Shown here: piece after piece, positions 1-11,400 of the stretch | Position numbering within the stretch: the first letter of the stretch is position 1 | How the letters are laid out: each line of letters begins with the position of its first letter | Made by a program: the position numbers and the translations under genes | Notes under the pieces: generated by a model | What the model saw: the letters and a program-made list of their open reading frames with translations, nothing else | Databases searched by the model: none | Told to the model about the DNA's origin: nothing | Source: Vicugna pacos | Lineage: Eukaryota > Chordata > Mammalia > Artiodactyla > Camelidae | Length of the DNA stretch: 64,000 nucleotides | Reading direction: 5' to 3' | NCBI RefSeq assembly: GCF_048564905.1 | Contig: NC_133007.1 | Coordinates: 21,512,001-21,576,000, forward strand

Positions 1-1900
1 AGGCAGGAACTAGCCCCAAGGCCAGTTTCACATACTGATGGGCAGGCACCAGACCCAGGATCCTTTGGGCCCTGACCCCCCCTTACCAGGGACACATCAG
101 CCCTGGACCACTGCAGCCCTGCAGCCTGCCATGGCAGGACCCAACTGACCCACCAGAAGGCCAACACCAGCCCTGAGACACCTTGGCCCCTTAGTTGGGT
201 CCCCTGGGATCCAGCCCCACTAACCAGCAGGCCAGCACCAGGTTTGAGACACCCTGGAATCTGCAGCCAACCATGCCAAGAACTGGACCCACCAACTACC
301 TCCTGGCAGCCTCCATACAAGGCAGAGCCTGGGAACCAAATGGACTGTGGGCCAGCCAAGCCTACCAGGTCACCTACAGTAGTCAGCTCACCACAAAAGA
401 AGGGCCCACATAGCCCACAGAGGGACACCCCTGGAACATATATCCCTGGTGACCAGAGGGGAGTGCACTGCTGGGACACACAGGACATCTTCTACAAAAG
501 ACAACTTCTCTAAGATTGGGAAACATAGCCAACCTACCAGATACACAGGAATAGAAGCAGCAAACTAGGCAAAATGAGGCAACAGAGGAACATGTTCCAG
601 AAAAAGGAACAAGATAAAACCCCAGAAGAGGAAATAAGTGAAGTGGAGATAAGCAATCAACCAGATAAACTGCTCGAGCTAATGATTAGAAATATGATTA
701 AAGAACTTGAGAGAAGAATGGATGGAAAGAATGAGAAGTTATAAGTTTTTAACAAAGAGTTAGAAAAATATAAAGAAAAACCAAACAGAGATGAAGAATG
801 CAATAACTGAAATGAAAAATACACTAGAAGAAATCAATAGTAGATCAGATAAGACAGAGGAATGGATCAGTGAGCTGGAAGACAGAGTAGAGGAAATCAC
901 TGAAACTGAACGGAGAAATGAATAAAAAGAAATGAGGACAGTTTAAGAGGCCTCTGGAACAACATCAAGCATACTAACATTTATATTATAGTGGTCCCAG
1001 ATGAAGAGAGAGAGAAAGGGGCTAAGAACATACTTGAAGACATAATGGCTGAAAACTTCCCTAACGTGGGGAAGAAAACAGTCATCCAGGTCCAGGAAGC
1101 ACAGAGAATTCCAAACAGGATCAACCCAAAGAGGACCACACCAAGTTGCAATGTAATTAAAGTGTCAAAATTAAAGATAAAGGGAGAATATTAAAAACAG
1201 CCAGGGAAAAGCAGGAAGTTTTGTACAAGAGAATTACCATAAGGCTGTAAGTTGACTTTTCAGCAGAAACTCTGCAGGCTGGAAGGGGATGGCAGATATA
1301 TTGGAAGTGATGACAGGGAAAAACCTACAACCAAACATACTGTATCTGGCAGAGCCTTCATTCAGGTTTGATAGAGATATCAAACTTTTTAGAGACAAGC
1401 AAAAGCTAAGAGAGTTTAGCACCACCAAACCAACTTTACAAGAAGTGTTAAAGAGACTTCTCTAAGTGACAATGGAAAGGTCACAACTAGAAACATGAAA
1501 ATTATGAAAGGTAAAATTTCATTGGCAAAGGCAAATATACAGTAAAGGTAGTAAATCAACCATGTACAAAACTACTAGGAAGGTTACAAGACAAAAGTAG
1601 TAAAATTATCTATACATTTGCAATAAGTAAAGAATACACAAAAGAAAAATATGTAAAATGTGAGGTCGAAAACAGTAATCATGGTGGGAAGGGGAGTAAA
1701 AATTCAAGGTTGTTAGAATTCCTTTTGAAATTAAGAGAGCAGCAACTTCAGATAATCATATATACAGCTATAGATAAACCTCATGGTAACCACAAGCCAA
1801 AAATCTATAATAGATACACACAAAAAAGAGAAAGAAATGCAAACATAACAGACATAAGGGGAGAAATTGACAGTAGTCATTCTGTTGTTTAAAATACAGT
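1..1900 (+). mobile_element. L1-lineage element: 5' UTR and ORF1 remnants, HAL1-like
   Basis: Bases 1-560 look like an L1 5' UTR, GC-rich with repeated CCAGCCC/AGCACCAG units. From about 573 the sequence translates to ORF1-like MRQQRNMFQKKEQDKTPEEE, followed by coiled-coil and RNA-binding segments (ISELEDRV, ENFPNVGK, IQVQEAQRIPN, NPKRTTP, FSAETLQ). After ORF1 there is no recognisable ORF2; instead a tail typical of half-L1 elements follows. The frame is heavily broken. Confidence 0.75.
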
Positions 1901-1919
1901 TAACAATCACACACACATA

Positions 1920-2850
1920 CTGGCAATTACATCTATGTCTGAATGAAACATTGTTTAATTTGTATTTAGACTATAAAAATCCTATTATATTATACGTTGT
2001 CTTTTGGGGACACAATTTTTCCTATATTATGTAACTATGATTCTTCTATGTTGCTGCACATTTATTCATTTATATTCAATGCTATTGATATTCCATTGTG
2101 TGAATATACCACATTTATATTTCTATTGCCCCGTTTTTGAGCATTTGTTTTGTTATTCCAATTAAGAGCAACACTGCTAGGAACATTGTTGTATGCATTT
2201 CCAGGTACCTATGTGCTAAAGTTCTCTTGAGGATATGACTAAAATTCAAATTTCTGAATCATTAGAGTTTATGAATATTCCATTTTACAAGGTAGTATCA
2301 CTCCCCACCCCCTCCCATTTGTACCAGTTTATATTCCCACCAGCAATATATAACAGTTATAATCAATACATGTCTTCTAGAATATTTGGTATTATCAGCC
2401 TTTCTTTTTGTTAATTAAATGTTCATAATTTGCATTTCCCCATTTCTAGTGAGGTTAAATATCTCTTCATATGTTTGCTGGCTATATGAGTTTTCTATAA
2501 GATGCTTGTTTATATATTTTGCACAATTTTCTATTTGATTATCTTTCTCTTATCTTCTTATTGATTAATAAAATTTCTTTATATATTATTATTTTTTTTT
2601 GGTGGGGGAGGTAATTAGGTTTGTTTATTTATTTATTTGATGGAGGTACTGGGGATTGAACCCAGGACCTCGTGCATGCCAAGCATACACTCTACCACTG
2701 AACTATAACCCACCCCCACATATTAGTATTAACTGATATAAATCCTTTGTTGGTTATATGTGTTGCTAATATGCTCTCTCAATGCGTATCTTTTACTTTT
2801 ACTTTATTCATGGTATCTTTTGAGGAACCGAAGTTCTCAAATGATTACCA
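1920..2850 (-). mobile_element. Ancient L1M 3' region, split by a SINE
   Basis: AT-rich sequence in the reverse orientation of L1 3' ends, with degraded phrases such as ATATTCCATTGTGTGAATATA and CCCACCAGCAATATAT. It is interrupted by the SINE at 2592-2719 and resumes after it. Confidence 0.6.
2592..2719 (-). mobile_element. Camelid tRNA-Ala-derived SINE (Vic-1 type)
   Basis: The reverse complement contains the tRNA-like head with B box GGTTCAATCCC and the signature CAGTACCTCCATC, followed by an A/T-rich tail. It is inserted in old L1 sequence. Confidence 0.9.
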
Positions 2851-4430
2851 TAGAGCTAGGAAATAAGAAAGGTGTTATAGTCTATATTAGTTACGGTTAT
2901 TTCCTGTGCTAGGGTCTTTTGCTGGGGACAACTGAGCTTTACTATGAAAAATTCTCACTGTCAGACCAGTTCACTCCACATTCCTCAGGATTTTGATGAT
3001 TCAGAGGAAACAAGGTTGGGTAAAACTGTTGGTAATTAATACACCAAATTCACCTACAGAATGCTTGGGATCTTCCTGGGATCACAGGGAAGTTGAGGAG
3101 AGTGAAAGGATGACAATCTCTCTTGCTGACATTATCCTGAAATTACAAGGAAGTGAACAACTGTAGGCTCCTACAGCATGTTTCCAGAAGAATGGGGAAA
3201 ACAACTCTCCAAGACTATGCTTCCATGACTCTCCTGCATGATTTCTCTGCATTGCGCCCTCCGGGCAGAACCCAACAGCTTTCACGCTCCAGGAGGCAAA
3301 TATACAACTGAATCTTGGAAAGTCACTAATGGTTGAAATGACAGAAAAATGGGAAATTTCATTGACTTGTATTAAACATTACGTATGGGTCATGTTATCT
3401 CATTGATAGTATCTAAAGATTCAGGCTGGTGAAATTCCAACTTGTTCTTTTTCTCACAAGTGGGGTGGAAGTTTTAAGTAATTAAAACATGGGCTCAGGA
3501 GACTGTTTTGGAAAGAAAAATGTATGTTGAGTCACTATATATATACACGTGTATACATACATATGTATACACACACATATCTATACACACAAAAAAATAT
3601 AAGATACATGACTACCATACTAAGAAAAAAGTGTGTAGGCAGAATTGGCAACTGAACTGTAGATTTTTAAAGATCTGACGAACTAAGAGCAAAAAGGAGA
3701 ACAGGGTAGGAGGAGCCAAAGCATTTAGAAAATATAAACAGGCTAGATGTGAAAGATAAAATGGTATTTTTCAGACTTGAGGAAGTGAGTCAGAGAAAAA
3801 TTTCTAAAGTCCAAGACCCAAAAGTTGCTCTTTGATATAGGCTGGGAAGAATTACTAGAATTAAGACACAAGGCAACAAAAGTGTCTACTAAGGACTTAT
3901 ACCTCTGAAATGATGCCTCAGAAGCATCAGTTGGAATAAGACCAATGTGCTTTTGGACATTAATTGGTATATCTAACTGCCTGTGCTTGTGCCGGATTGC
4001 CCTGACTGGGAAGGAAGACAGAGAACTATCAGAAAAGAGAGGGGAGATGCTGGAGGTCAAAGCATGAGATCTCCAAGTCTCTATCCTCCCAGGAAGAAAG
4101 CACACAGGTGTGCTCAGGAACACCAGCAGAGGCTGCTGGAACAGGGTCTGTCAGAAAGACTGGGAGAACTTCACATGAACGTTATGTAGGGAGGTGGGCT
4201 GGGGGAAGAAAAAGGGGAACTCTTAGGGGATGGGAAATCCGATCTAGACTCTTCAGTTTTTGTGGTCTAATGAGTGGGTATGTGGGCACGTGTAACCCTT
4301 ATGGTAGATGGAACTGCACGAAGAACCAGGGAATCTGTTAGCACCGATATGGATTATACATGGCAGACAAACAACAATGTGAAAAAAAGAACATCTTCCA
4401 GAATAAAGTTTGCCAAGCAAAAAAATTCAT
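2850..4430. other. Intergenic stretch with no recognised gene
   Basis: No exon, RNA gene or clear repeat was recognised. It contains an alternating purine-pyrimidine tract near 3536-3598 (TATATACACGTGTATACATA type). Open frames at 3082-3285 and 3743-4123 on the minus strand resemble no family I know and are probably chance. Confidence 0.4.
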
Positions 4431-4510
4431 TTATGCATTATGCTGTGCACCAGAAATTGGCACAACTTTGTAAACTGACTATACTTCAATAAGGAAAAAA
4501 TATATATATA
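4430..4510 (+). mobile_element. L1 3'-terminal fragment
   Basis: TGTGCACCAGAAATTGGCAC and ACTGACTATACTTCAATAAG are the end of an artiodactyl L1 3' UTR, followed by an A-rich and (TA)n tail. Confidence 0.7.
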
Positions 4511-4862
4511 TAAATAATTTATGGTCAATTGTGAATGTTCATATCATTAAAATGGCAAGGTAACTTGGTTGTGCATTTCTGATGGCAACATGAAACTTGG
4601 ATTACATGCACTTGTTTTCAGAGGTGCCAATGTAAAAAATTAAAGGGAAAATTGGCTTCCACAAATTATCATTAAAATCTCAATTTTGATCTTTTAAATT
4701 TATAATTCACAGAGTAGGTATAATTCACAAATGAAGTGGCAGGACATCTAGAGTCATTATGTATTCTTTTCCATTTTTGCAAAACACTGATATATTAATA
4801 TGTCAAATGTAACAATTTAAGTATATAAATTGATGCTAAATCAGATTTTGACTTATACTGTG

Positions 4863-5064
4863 TAGTTGACTCTTGAACAATGTTGACTCTGACACTCCCC
4901 ACCTGACTGCAGTTCAAAATCTGAGTATAACTTTATAGGTGGCCCTTCATATAAGCAGTTCTTTATCTGTGGATTCAACCAGCCGCAGATCCCATGGTAC
5001 TCGAGAACCTATTTAGTGAAAAAAAACTGTGTATAAGTGGGCCATGTGTTGTTCAAATCAACTC
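4863..5064 (+). mobile_element. Tigger-type short inverted-repeat DNA transposon (MITE)
   Basis: The left end TAGTTGACTCTTGAACAA and right end TTGTTCAAATCAACT form degraded terminal inverted repeats around about 200 bases. The internal GTGGATTCAACCAGCCGCAG phrase is typical of TcMar-Tigger relatives. Confidence 0.7.
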
Positions 5065-5767
5065 TATATTAAAAGACACTAATGTAGACATTTTTATAGA
5101 AAGATAAATTTGTATTTAATTATCTTTAAATCGTGTAAGGCAATTCATTGATGTATTTCTCCTGCAATTTGGGAAAACTTTCTTCATTTCTCACGTGGGA
5201 ACATCTTGTTCCAGCACAAAGAAGCAATGATTGATCTCCATTTCCTACACCATACTGTTGGTGTCAGGGAGACAGCCTCCAATTCTCTGCATTGGGATAG
5301 CTGTTTCTCTGTGCTGAAGCTGGAATTGCAAGTTCCTTGTTCAAGTTCTGAGATGACTCCTAATGTGCATTGCACTCTTTGGCTCCTGGGTCCTTGACTC
5401 AGATGCAGGTCTACCAGGTTATTTTGTGTCCTGTGTATTCCCACCTTCTTTATAGGAATATCGCATTCTTCCCATTTAACCTGAACCTGAAAGCTATAAC
5501 AGCCAATAAAACAACTGGCTGATTCTCTTCTGGTCATTGAAAGTTCAAGAGAGATAAAAACACATAGAAGGGGAAGCAATTTTTTAGTCTTTCTGAGAAA
5601 GACAGAAAAAGGCTTAGAATAATGGCTGTGCTTGTTAAAAACCCAGTCATGATTTCATTCCAGGAGGAACCCAGACCATATTCAGATGGTTGGGAAATAA
5701 AAGCACTTGAGTTCTTATTTAGTTTCTACTTCTTTCTTTTTCTCGTACAGCTTCTTTTTCATTAAAA
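5065..5767. other. Intergenic stretch with no recognised gene
   Basis: No known repeat or exon recognised. An open frame at 5184-5579 (minus) has no recognisable domain, signal peptide or splice context and is treated as chance. Confidence 0.4.
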
Positions 5768-5918
5768 TTTTTTTGTTTGTTTTGGTGGGGAGGTAATTTG
5801 GTTTATTTATTTATTTGTTTGTTTGTTTGTTTATTTTAGTGGAGGTACTGGGGATTGAACCCAGTATGTCATACATGCTAAGCATGTGCTCTATCACTGA
5901 GCTTTACCCACCCGCCTC
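5768..5918 (-). mobile_element. Camelid tRNA-Ala-derived SINE
   Basis: Reverse-oriented head with ACTGGGGATTGAACCCAGTA and a TTTG/TTTA-repeat tail. It lies in old L1 sequence. Confidence 0.88.
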
Positions 5919-6095
5919 ATACAGTTTGCTATAAGGAAGAACCTTGCTTACTTTTGGGCATTTGTGAAAGTATCTTCATGCATTAATGAGAGTATTTCTG
6001 TTGGATAAATTCAAAGAGGGCTATTGCCAGGTGAAAGGGCATATGTATTTAACATGTTAATAATTAGTGTTAAATTGCCTTCTAGTAAATTATCA
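5919..6095 (-). mobile_element. Ancient L1M fragment
   Basis: Contains the degraded L1 phrases GTTGGATAAATTCAAAGAGG and GGTGAAAGGGCATATGTATT in reverse orientation. Confidence 0.5.
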
Positions 6096-7100
6096 AAACT
6101 GAAGGTGGTTTTAGGAACTCCAAACTTACAGTGGTCTTGGGGACTTGTCAACTTTGTGGCTGGGGTATACTAGAATGACCTTCACTCAGTGAAACATGGT
6201 AAAAGTATGATTTGAGAAAAAGAAGGATGAGAGGATGGGTGTTGATGAAACTTTAATTCTTGGGTGGCCACTGATCTTTAAATGTCACAGACTTACAAAG
6301 ACCTGAGGAATATGCATTGGAGTTGGGAATATAGGAGTTTCTGACTTTATGTGGACTCTGGAATCTTGAGTCTTCATGCAAAAGTGGCTGAATTACATAG
6401 AAGGGCTGTCTTTATGTGGATCCTGCAGGGTAAGATATAAACTCCATGAAGGCAGGGACCATGGTGACTTAGTTTACCAGTATATCTCAAAGGGAAAGGA
6501 GATGATTTCTCTGGAGAATTCATCATTCCTTCAGTACTCAACAATCTATAATCAACTATTAAGAGCCAGGCCCTGGCCCAGGCTCTGGAAACACTAAGAG
6601 AAGAGAGCAAAGCCTTCATCATGTAGAAGAGCTCAGAGTCAGGCAGGGCAGTGTGTGGAACAAACAGCATTTTCATAGGGTAGAGTATGGTAAGGACCAC
6701 AGGACACAAAACTGTCTACCTGCTCCCAGCTTAGTTTCCGGGGGATGGTAAGACACCCACAAGACTGGTGGGAAGAGGATGGCACTGGCGCTGGGTTCGG
6801 GCTCAGTGAACCAGATTCCTAATTCATGTTGTCCATTCGTTGCTTTGAACAGCCTGACTTTGTCCTCCATCTTTCACGGGAGGAAATGCACCCTTCCTGA
6901 TTGCATCATGCTGTAACTCATCATTTCTCAACTGGTCAAGTACCACTTCACAATCTCGTTAAGCACATGACCAGATTAATTATGAGGAAACTTTCCAGGG
7001 CTGAGGGTTGCCCCTTGGGTGGAGACAAAGGGGAGGAGAGCTGATAACCATTAGGTCAGCTGGAAATATCTATATAGGTCTACGTTTTTAAAAAAACTAA
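6096..7100. other. Intergenic stretch, nothing recognised
   Basis: No exon, RNA gene or confident repeat. Short open frames on both strands overlap each other and carry no recognisable motifs. Confidence 0.4.
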
Positions 7101-7103
7101 CAA

Positions 7104-7290
7104 AACTGTATCTTTGTCCAGAGTTCTTTACATGCATACGCTCAGGTGCGGTTTTTAATTTGATTCTGAAGACGACCTTGTGAGGGATGGGAGCCAAGTG
7201 TTGTTGACCCCACAGTTTCAAAAAATAGCATGGTCAGGGCCACGCGGGTTGTGAGCTGCTGGGCTGGAACTCAGTCTTCATCTTCAACTC
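7104..7290 (-). repeat. MIR SINE, ancient
   Basis: Degraded MIR in reverse orientation: a falling 'general deposit' core with GAAGACGACCTTGTGAGG and GGGCTGGAACTCAGTC. Confidence 0.5.
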
Positions 7291-8356
7291 CGAATCCAGT
7301 GTTTGATTCAGAGTATCGTCTGCTTCCCCTCAGCCCAGCTTCAGACAGGGTGACGGGAATGGATCAAAAGATGGAAAAGGAGAAGCAGGACTGAACTGAA
7401 GGGAACTGAAAGTGTTTTCTGCAAAGGGGAAAGCAGAAGAAAGAAAAAGTCATGGAACTCTGGAGCGTAGCCTCAAAACAACTGCATTCTGGGGAAGGTG
7501 AGATGCCTTCACCCCTCCCTGGGGGTGTGAAGAGGATCCAGCTCTGCCTGGCCTTGCTGGAGGGTGGAATCAAAGTGTGTGTTGGGGGTGGAGGGCAGCA
7601 AAAACGGGTCTGCATCCTGTCTGGGTGACAGAAGCTGAGAGAAGGAAGAAAGAACAATTATGGGAAAGTAGAAAAAGAAGAAGGGAGGAAACATAGAAGT
7701 ACAGATAGGAAATTAGAGCAAAAGCAAATTTTTATGAAAAAAATTTAATTTGCACGTGCTCAAACTTTGGTATCAACTGGCAGGGAATCCCCAGGCCTGG
7801 TAGATTTTTCTTGTGCCCGCTGCTTGTCTCCTGCAACATTTCACTAACTTATCTGGGGTTCCACTTCTCAGCCTGTATTCTTCACAAACCCTCTCCCCTC
7901 CACCTTCTCGATGTCTATTGGGATGGAACAGGCTCAGAAAATGGCTGTTAGGCTTCCCTGGAGTCCTCTTCATCTTGCCCATAAGATGCAGAGAATTGGA
8001 AAATTGCTTGGGCATCTGCTGTTTTGAACAAAGCAGATGGAATGGGGTAGAGCTCAGGACAAGATTTTGAAGCTGGTTTTGAGTCACTGTGAACTCTGAG
8101 CACCCGACCACGATGCAATCTTCACAAGTTTAGCTTGTGGGAACTGTCAGACCAGGTCCAGGGACTGGGGCTTCCTCCACGCCTTGTTAGCATTCAGTTG
8201 ACGAGAACAGCCTCAAGTTGAGGAAACTGTGGCTGGAGCCCGATAGCGAGGCAGTTCTGCTCCGTGTCACCCTCCGGCTGATGGGCGGCTGCTGAGCCTG
8301 TGTGGGGCAGAGCGTCTGCAGGGAGAGGAGCCGGCCTGACTCCCCGTCTTGTGGGG
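7290..8356. other. CD244 upstream region and probable 5' UTR
   Basis: About 1 kb upstream of the CD244 start with no recognised repeat. The last 200 bases are GC-rich. Transcription start and promoter elements cannot be fixed from sequence; no clear TATA box was seen at a convincing distance. Confidence 0.35.
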
Positions 8357-8417
8357 ATGTTGGGGCAAGCGCTCGTCCTCACACTCCTCCTGCTCATCAC
8401 GGGGCACCAGGGCCAAG
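8357..8417 (+). CDS. CD244: CD244 exon 1: start codon and signal peptide
   Basis: Encodes [20 protein letters not shown] plus one base of the next codon. The residues form a typical hydrophobic leader and begin MLGQ, as in human 2B4. The donor is CAAG|GTAAGG and the phase is 1, normal for Ig-family leader exons. The start has a purine at -3 but T at +4, so it is a moderate initiation site. About 17.2 kb of intron follows. Confidence 0.95.
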
Positions 8418-11400
8418 GTAAGGAGGCCCAGCCTGGCAGGGATGGGGCTGGCATGGACAAGGGGCCGTGGCCCTCAGGGGAATCAGAATCCAGAGCTTCT
8501 GGATTGTGCTGCTTACGTGGTCACCTGGACCCGTGACTCTGAGCAGCTCCCCACAGCTCTGGACAGGCTGGGTCAGACAGCAAAGGCTGGCAGTGGGTTG
8601 GGAGGTCCTTGAGCAGTACATCTGGCCAAGCCATCAGCAATCCAGGCCGCCTCGGACAAGGCGAGTCCTTCCCACTTGCTTCAATTTTCCTTTCTGTATA
8701 GTGGGGAGAAAGTGTCCTCCTTGCTGGCTGTAAGAAGGACAAATAAAATATCCTCTGATTTGGCGCGATTACCAGCAGAGAGGAGAAGTGGCCCTTGAGC
8801 TTGGGTTTCTCCAAGGAAGTCAGGTGGTTCTGGAGCTCAGGGACTGACAGATTGTTTCCTGAGGCAGGAAAACTGGCAGGAGGTGGGTGGTGGTGGAGGG
8901 GTGGTGATGAGGAGGTGGGGATTTGGGGAGGAGAGATGGAGAGCTGGGGGAAGGGGCAGGGAATGGTGTGAGGCCAAGGCCAGAACAGGGGCTTTACCTG
9001 CATGGCCTGGTGCCTCATCCCCCAGCTCCTACAGCAGCACAGGGGCTGTGGGAACCTGAGAATTATTAGGGAAATGTTGGCTGGGGCAGGGGGCAGGGAA
9101 GGGAAGAGAAGGAGACAAAATTAGGAAGCTTCACAGCAAACTGGAAACTGTCAGCTGGGCCCCAAGCTGTGTAATGCTTACTGGGGTGGGTGGAGTGGAG
9201 TGGGTGAGGAATCTCACCTGAGGGTGCTCCCCTCTCCCTCCAACCCTGAGTCTAGTATGCTCTGAGATGTGGAGCCTGCATTTTAGATCAGCGACTCACT
9301 GAGGGGCATCATGGGTAGGGGTGGAGTGAGACCACGCTTGGGCACAAAGGGAGGAGACGAGGCACAGGGCAGTGTTTGTCCAGGGCCTGTTAGAAGCCAT
9401 CCCTAGGTACTCAGTCCCATTACCGAGCCCCTGAGCACTTGGGTCCTTCAAGAAGAACATTCTAGGCTCTGGTATTTGTAACGAGTATCAACTGGTAGGG
9501 AATCCAGAGGAGGGCAGGTGTGATGAGGAATGGGGTGGGGAGCAGTGAGAGAAGTCTGGAGTCTGGGGCTCTCATGTGTGGGCTCGGGGGACCCAAAGAC
9601 CGAGGATTCTAGGCAAGAGAGCTAGGTTGGAACCTGGGCTAAGTAGCCTCAAAAGCCGAGGAAGGACCCACAGGGTTTGATGCCTGGCTTTGGGGGTAGG
9701 AGTGACAGAGGGCTGAGGCTGACTCTGAGACCATGACCTTGTGTGGTAGGGGGACGATGCTCCCTGCATCCTGGTTCCCAGGGCGGTGGCACTGTCTCTG
9801 GGCATGACTGTGCTGGACCCCTTGCAGGGGGATCCAAGCGAGTGATTCTTCGAGCACAGGGAGGAAAAGATTTTGATCTCAGGGAACTTCTCTTTCTTGC
9901 TCTGCCTTGTGTCTGTGGGGACCTGCCAAGTGTAAACTGAAACTGCTCTGCTTATTTGTTTCAATTTTTAAACTTTTTGGTTTAAAATAATTTTGAGGTT
10001 CCAGGAAAGTTGCTAATGGTACAAAGACCTTTTATATTTCCTTCACTTAGATTCACCAGTTGTTAACATTTTCTCACTTTTGCTGTATTTGTCTTTCTCT
10101 CCAAATATATGTATGTGCATATGAATATACAATAATAATTATTTTTGTGGAATATTTGAGAGTAAGTTGCAGACATCATGCTTCTTTATTCTTAACTATT
10201 TTAGCACATATCTTCTAATAACAAGGATATTCCCATATCATATGATATCATATCATATCACATCATATCATAGCATATATCACATCACATCACATCACAT
10301 CATATCATATGTATCACATCACATCATATCAGCACAATTACCAAACTTAGTAAATTTAGTGTTGATACAATCAAATATATAGTCCATGTTTAAATATTAC
10401 CAACTACACCAAAAATGTGTTCTGTGGCATCTTTTTTCCCATCCAGAATCCAATCAGGATTACATGTTACATTCAGTTGTTACGTCTTTTTTGTCATCTT
10501 TAATTTACAAATATTCCCCAACCTTTCTTCATCTTCCTTGACATTGACATTTTTGGAGTACCAGTCACTTGTTTTCTAGAAGGCCCCTCCGTCTGGGTTT
10601 GTCTGATGTTTTGTCGCGAGACTCAGGTCATGAATTTTTGGCAGGAACACTGCAAAAACGATGCCTAGGCTTGTTCAGCACATCCTATCAGGAGACATGA
10701 TGACAGTGAAACATTTTTTCTAAGACTCAGTTTATTGAAGAATTCAATATGCATAATATGTATGTAAGAAGCTCATAACACTCTTGGGCTTTGCAAAGTC
10801 TTCCAAAGGCTTCTCACTTCAGGTAGAGCAAAAACTGTACATTTCACAATGGCCCCCTGATCTGGCCTCCCTGACCACTGCTCTTTCCTCTCTGCTTTTC
10901 TCACTACATTTCAGCCACATGTCCTCATGCACGTTCCCCTTCGGGGCTTTGTACTGTTTCTTCCACCTGCTCCACCCTCATTTGCCATGAGGCTTGCTTC
11001 CTTATTCTGCTTAAATGCCACTTCTGCAGTGATGTCTTCCTCACTAAAAATGTCAACCTTCCCTCCTGCAACTAACCCTCTTCACTTGTTTTTCTCTGTG
11101 GTGCTCATCTCCATTTTACATACTATGTGTTTACCTATTTGTCTTATTTTCTGTCTCCTATGCTCCTCTTTTCCACACTAGAATGCAAGATCCTTGAGGC
11201 CAGGGCTTTTGTTTGCTTTGTTCTTTGCTGTACTTCAGCACCCAGAATAGGATCTGGCACAAGTAGACCCTCAATACATGTTCATTGAATGAACGAATGA
11301 ATGAATGAATATTTTAAATAATCCCAGGAATAAAGTGAGTTTATCCGCCTACTGGAAAGTTTCATTGGGAAAAGCTGTTCTAGATTTTAAATCATGTACC

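Noticed and set aside
3743-4123. 126-codon minus-strand open frame
   Set aside because: No family signature and no supporting splice sites; treated as chance.
5184-5579. 131-codon minus-strand open frame
   Set aside because: No recognisable motif, signal peptide or neighbour context; length is within chance for a 64-kb six-frame scan.
8300-8356. Longer N terminus for CD244 starting at 8300
   Set aside because: The codon at 8300 is GTG, not ATG. Homology to human 2B4 and the leader peptide both start at the ATG at 8357.
1-8356. An intelectin (ITLN) gene upstream of CD244, as in human
   Set aside because: No intelectin exon or motif was recognised. In human the distance is larger than the 8 kb available here, so it probably lies outside the window.
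10233-10332. CRISPR-like or regulatory array
   Set aside because: Units are five bases with no spacers; this is a simple microsatellite in a mammalian genome.
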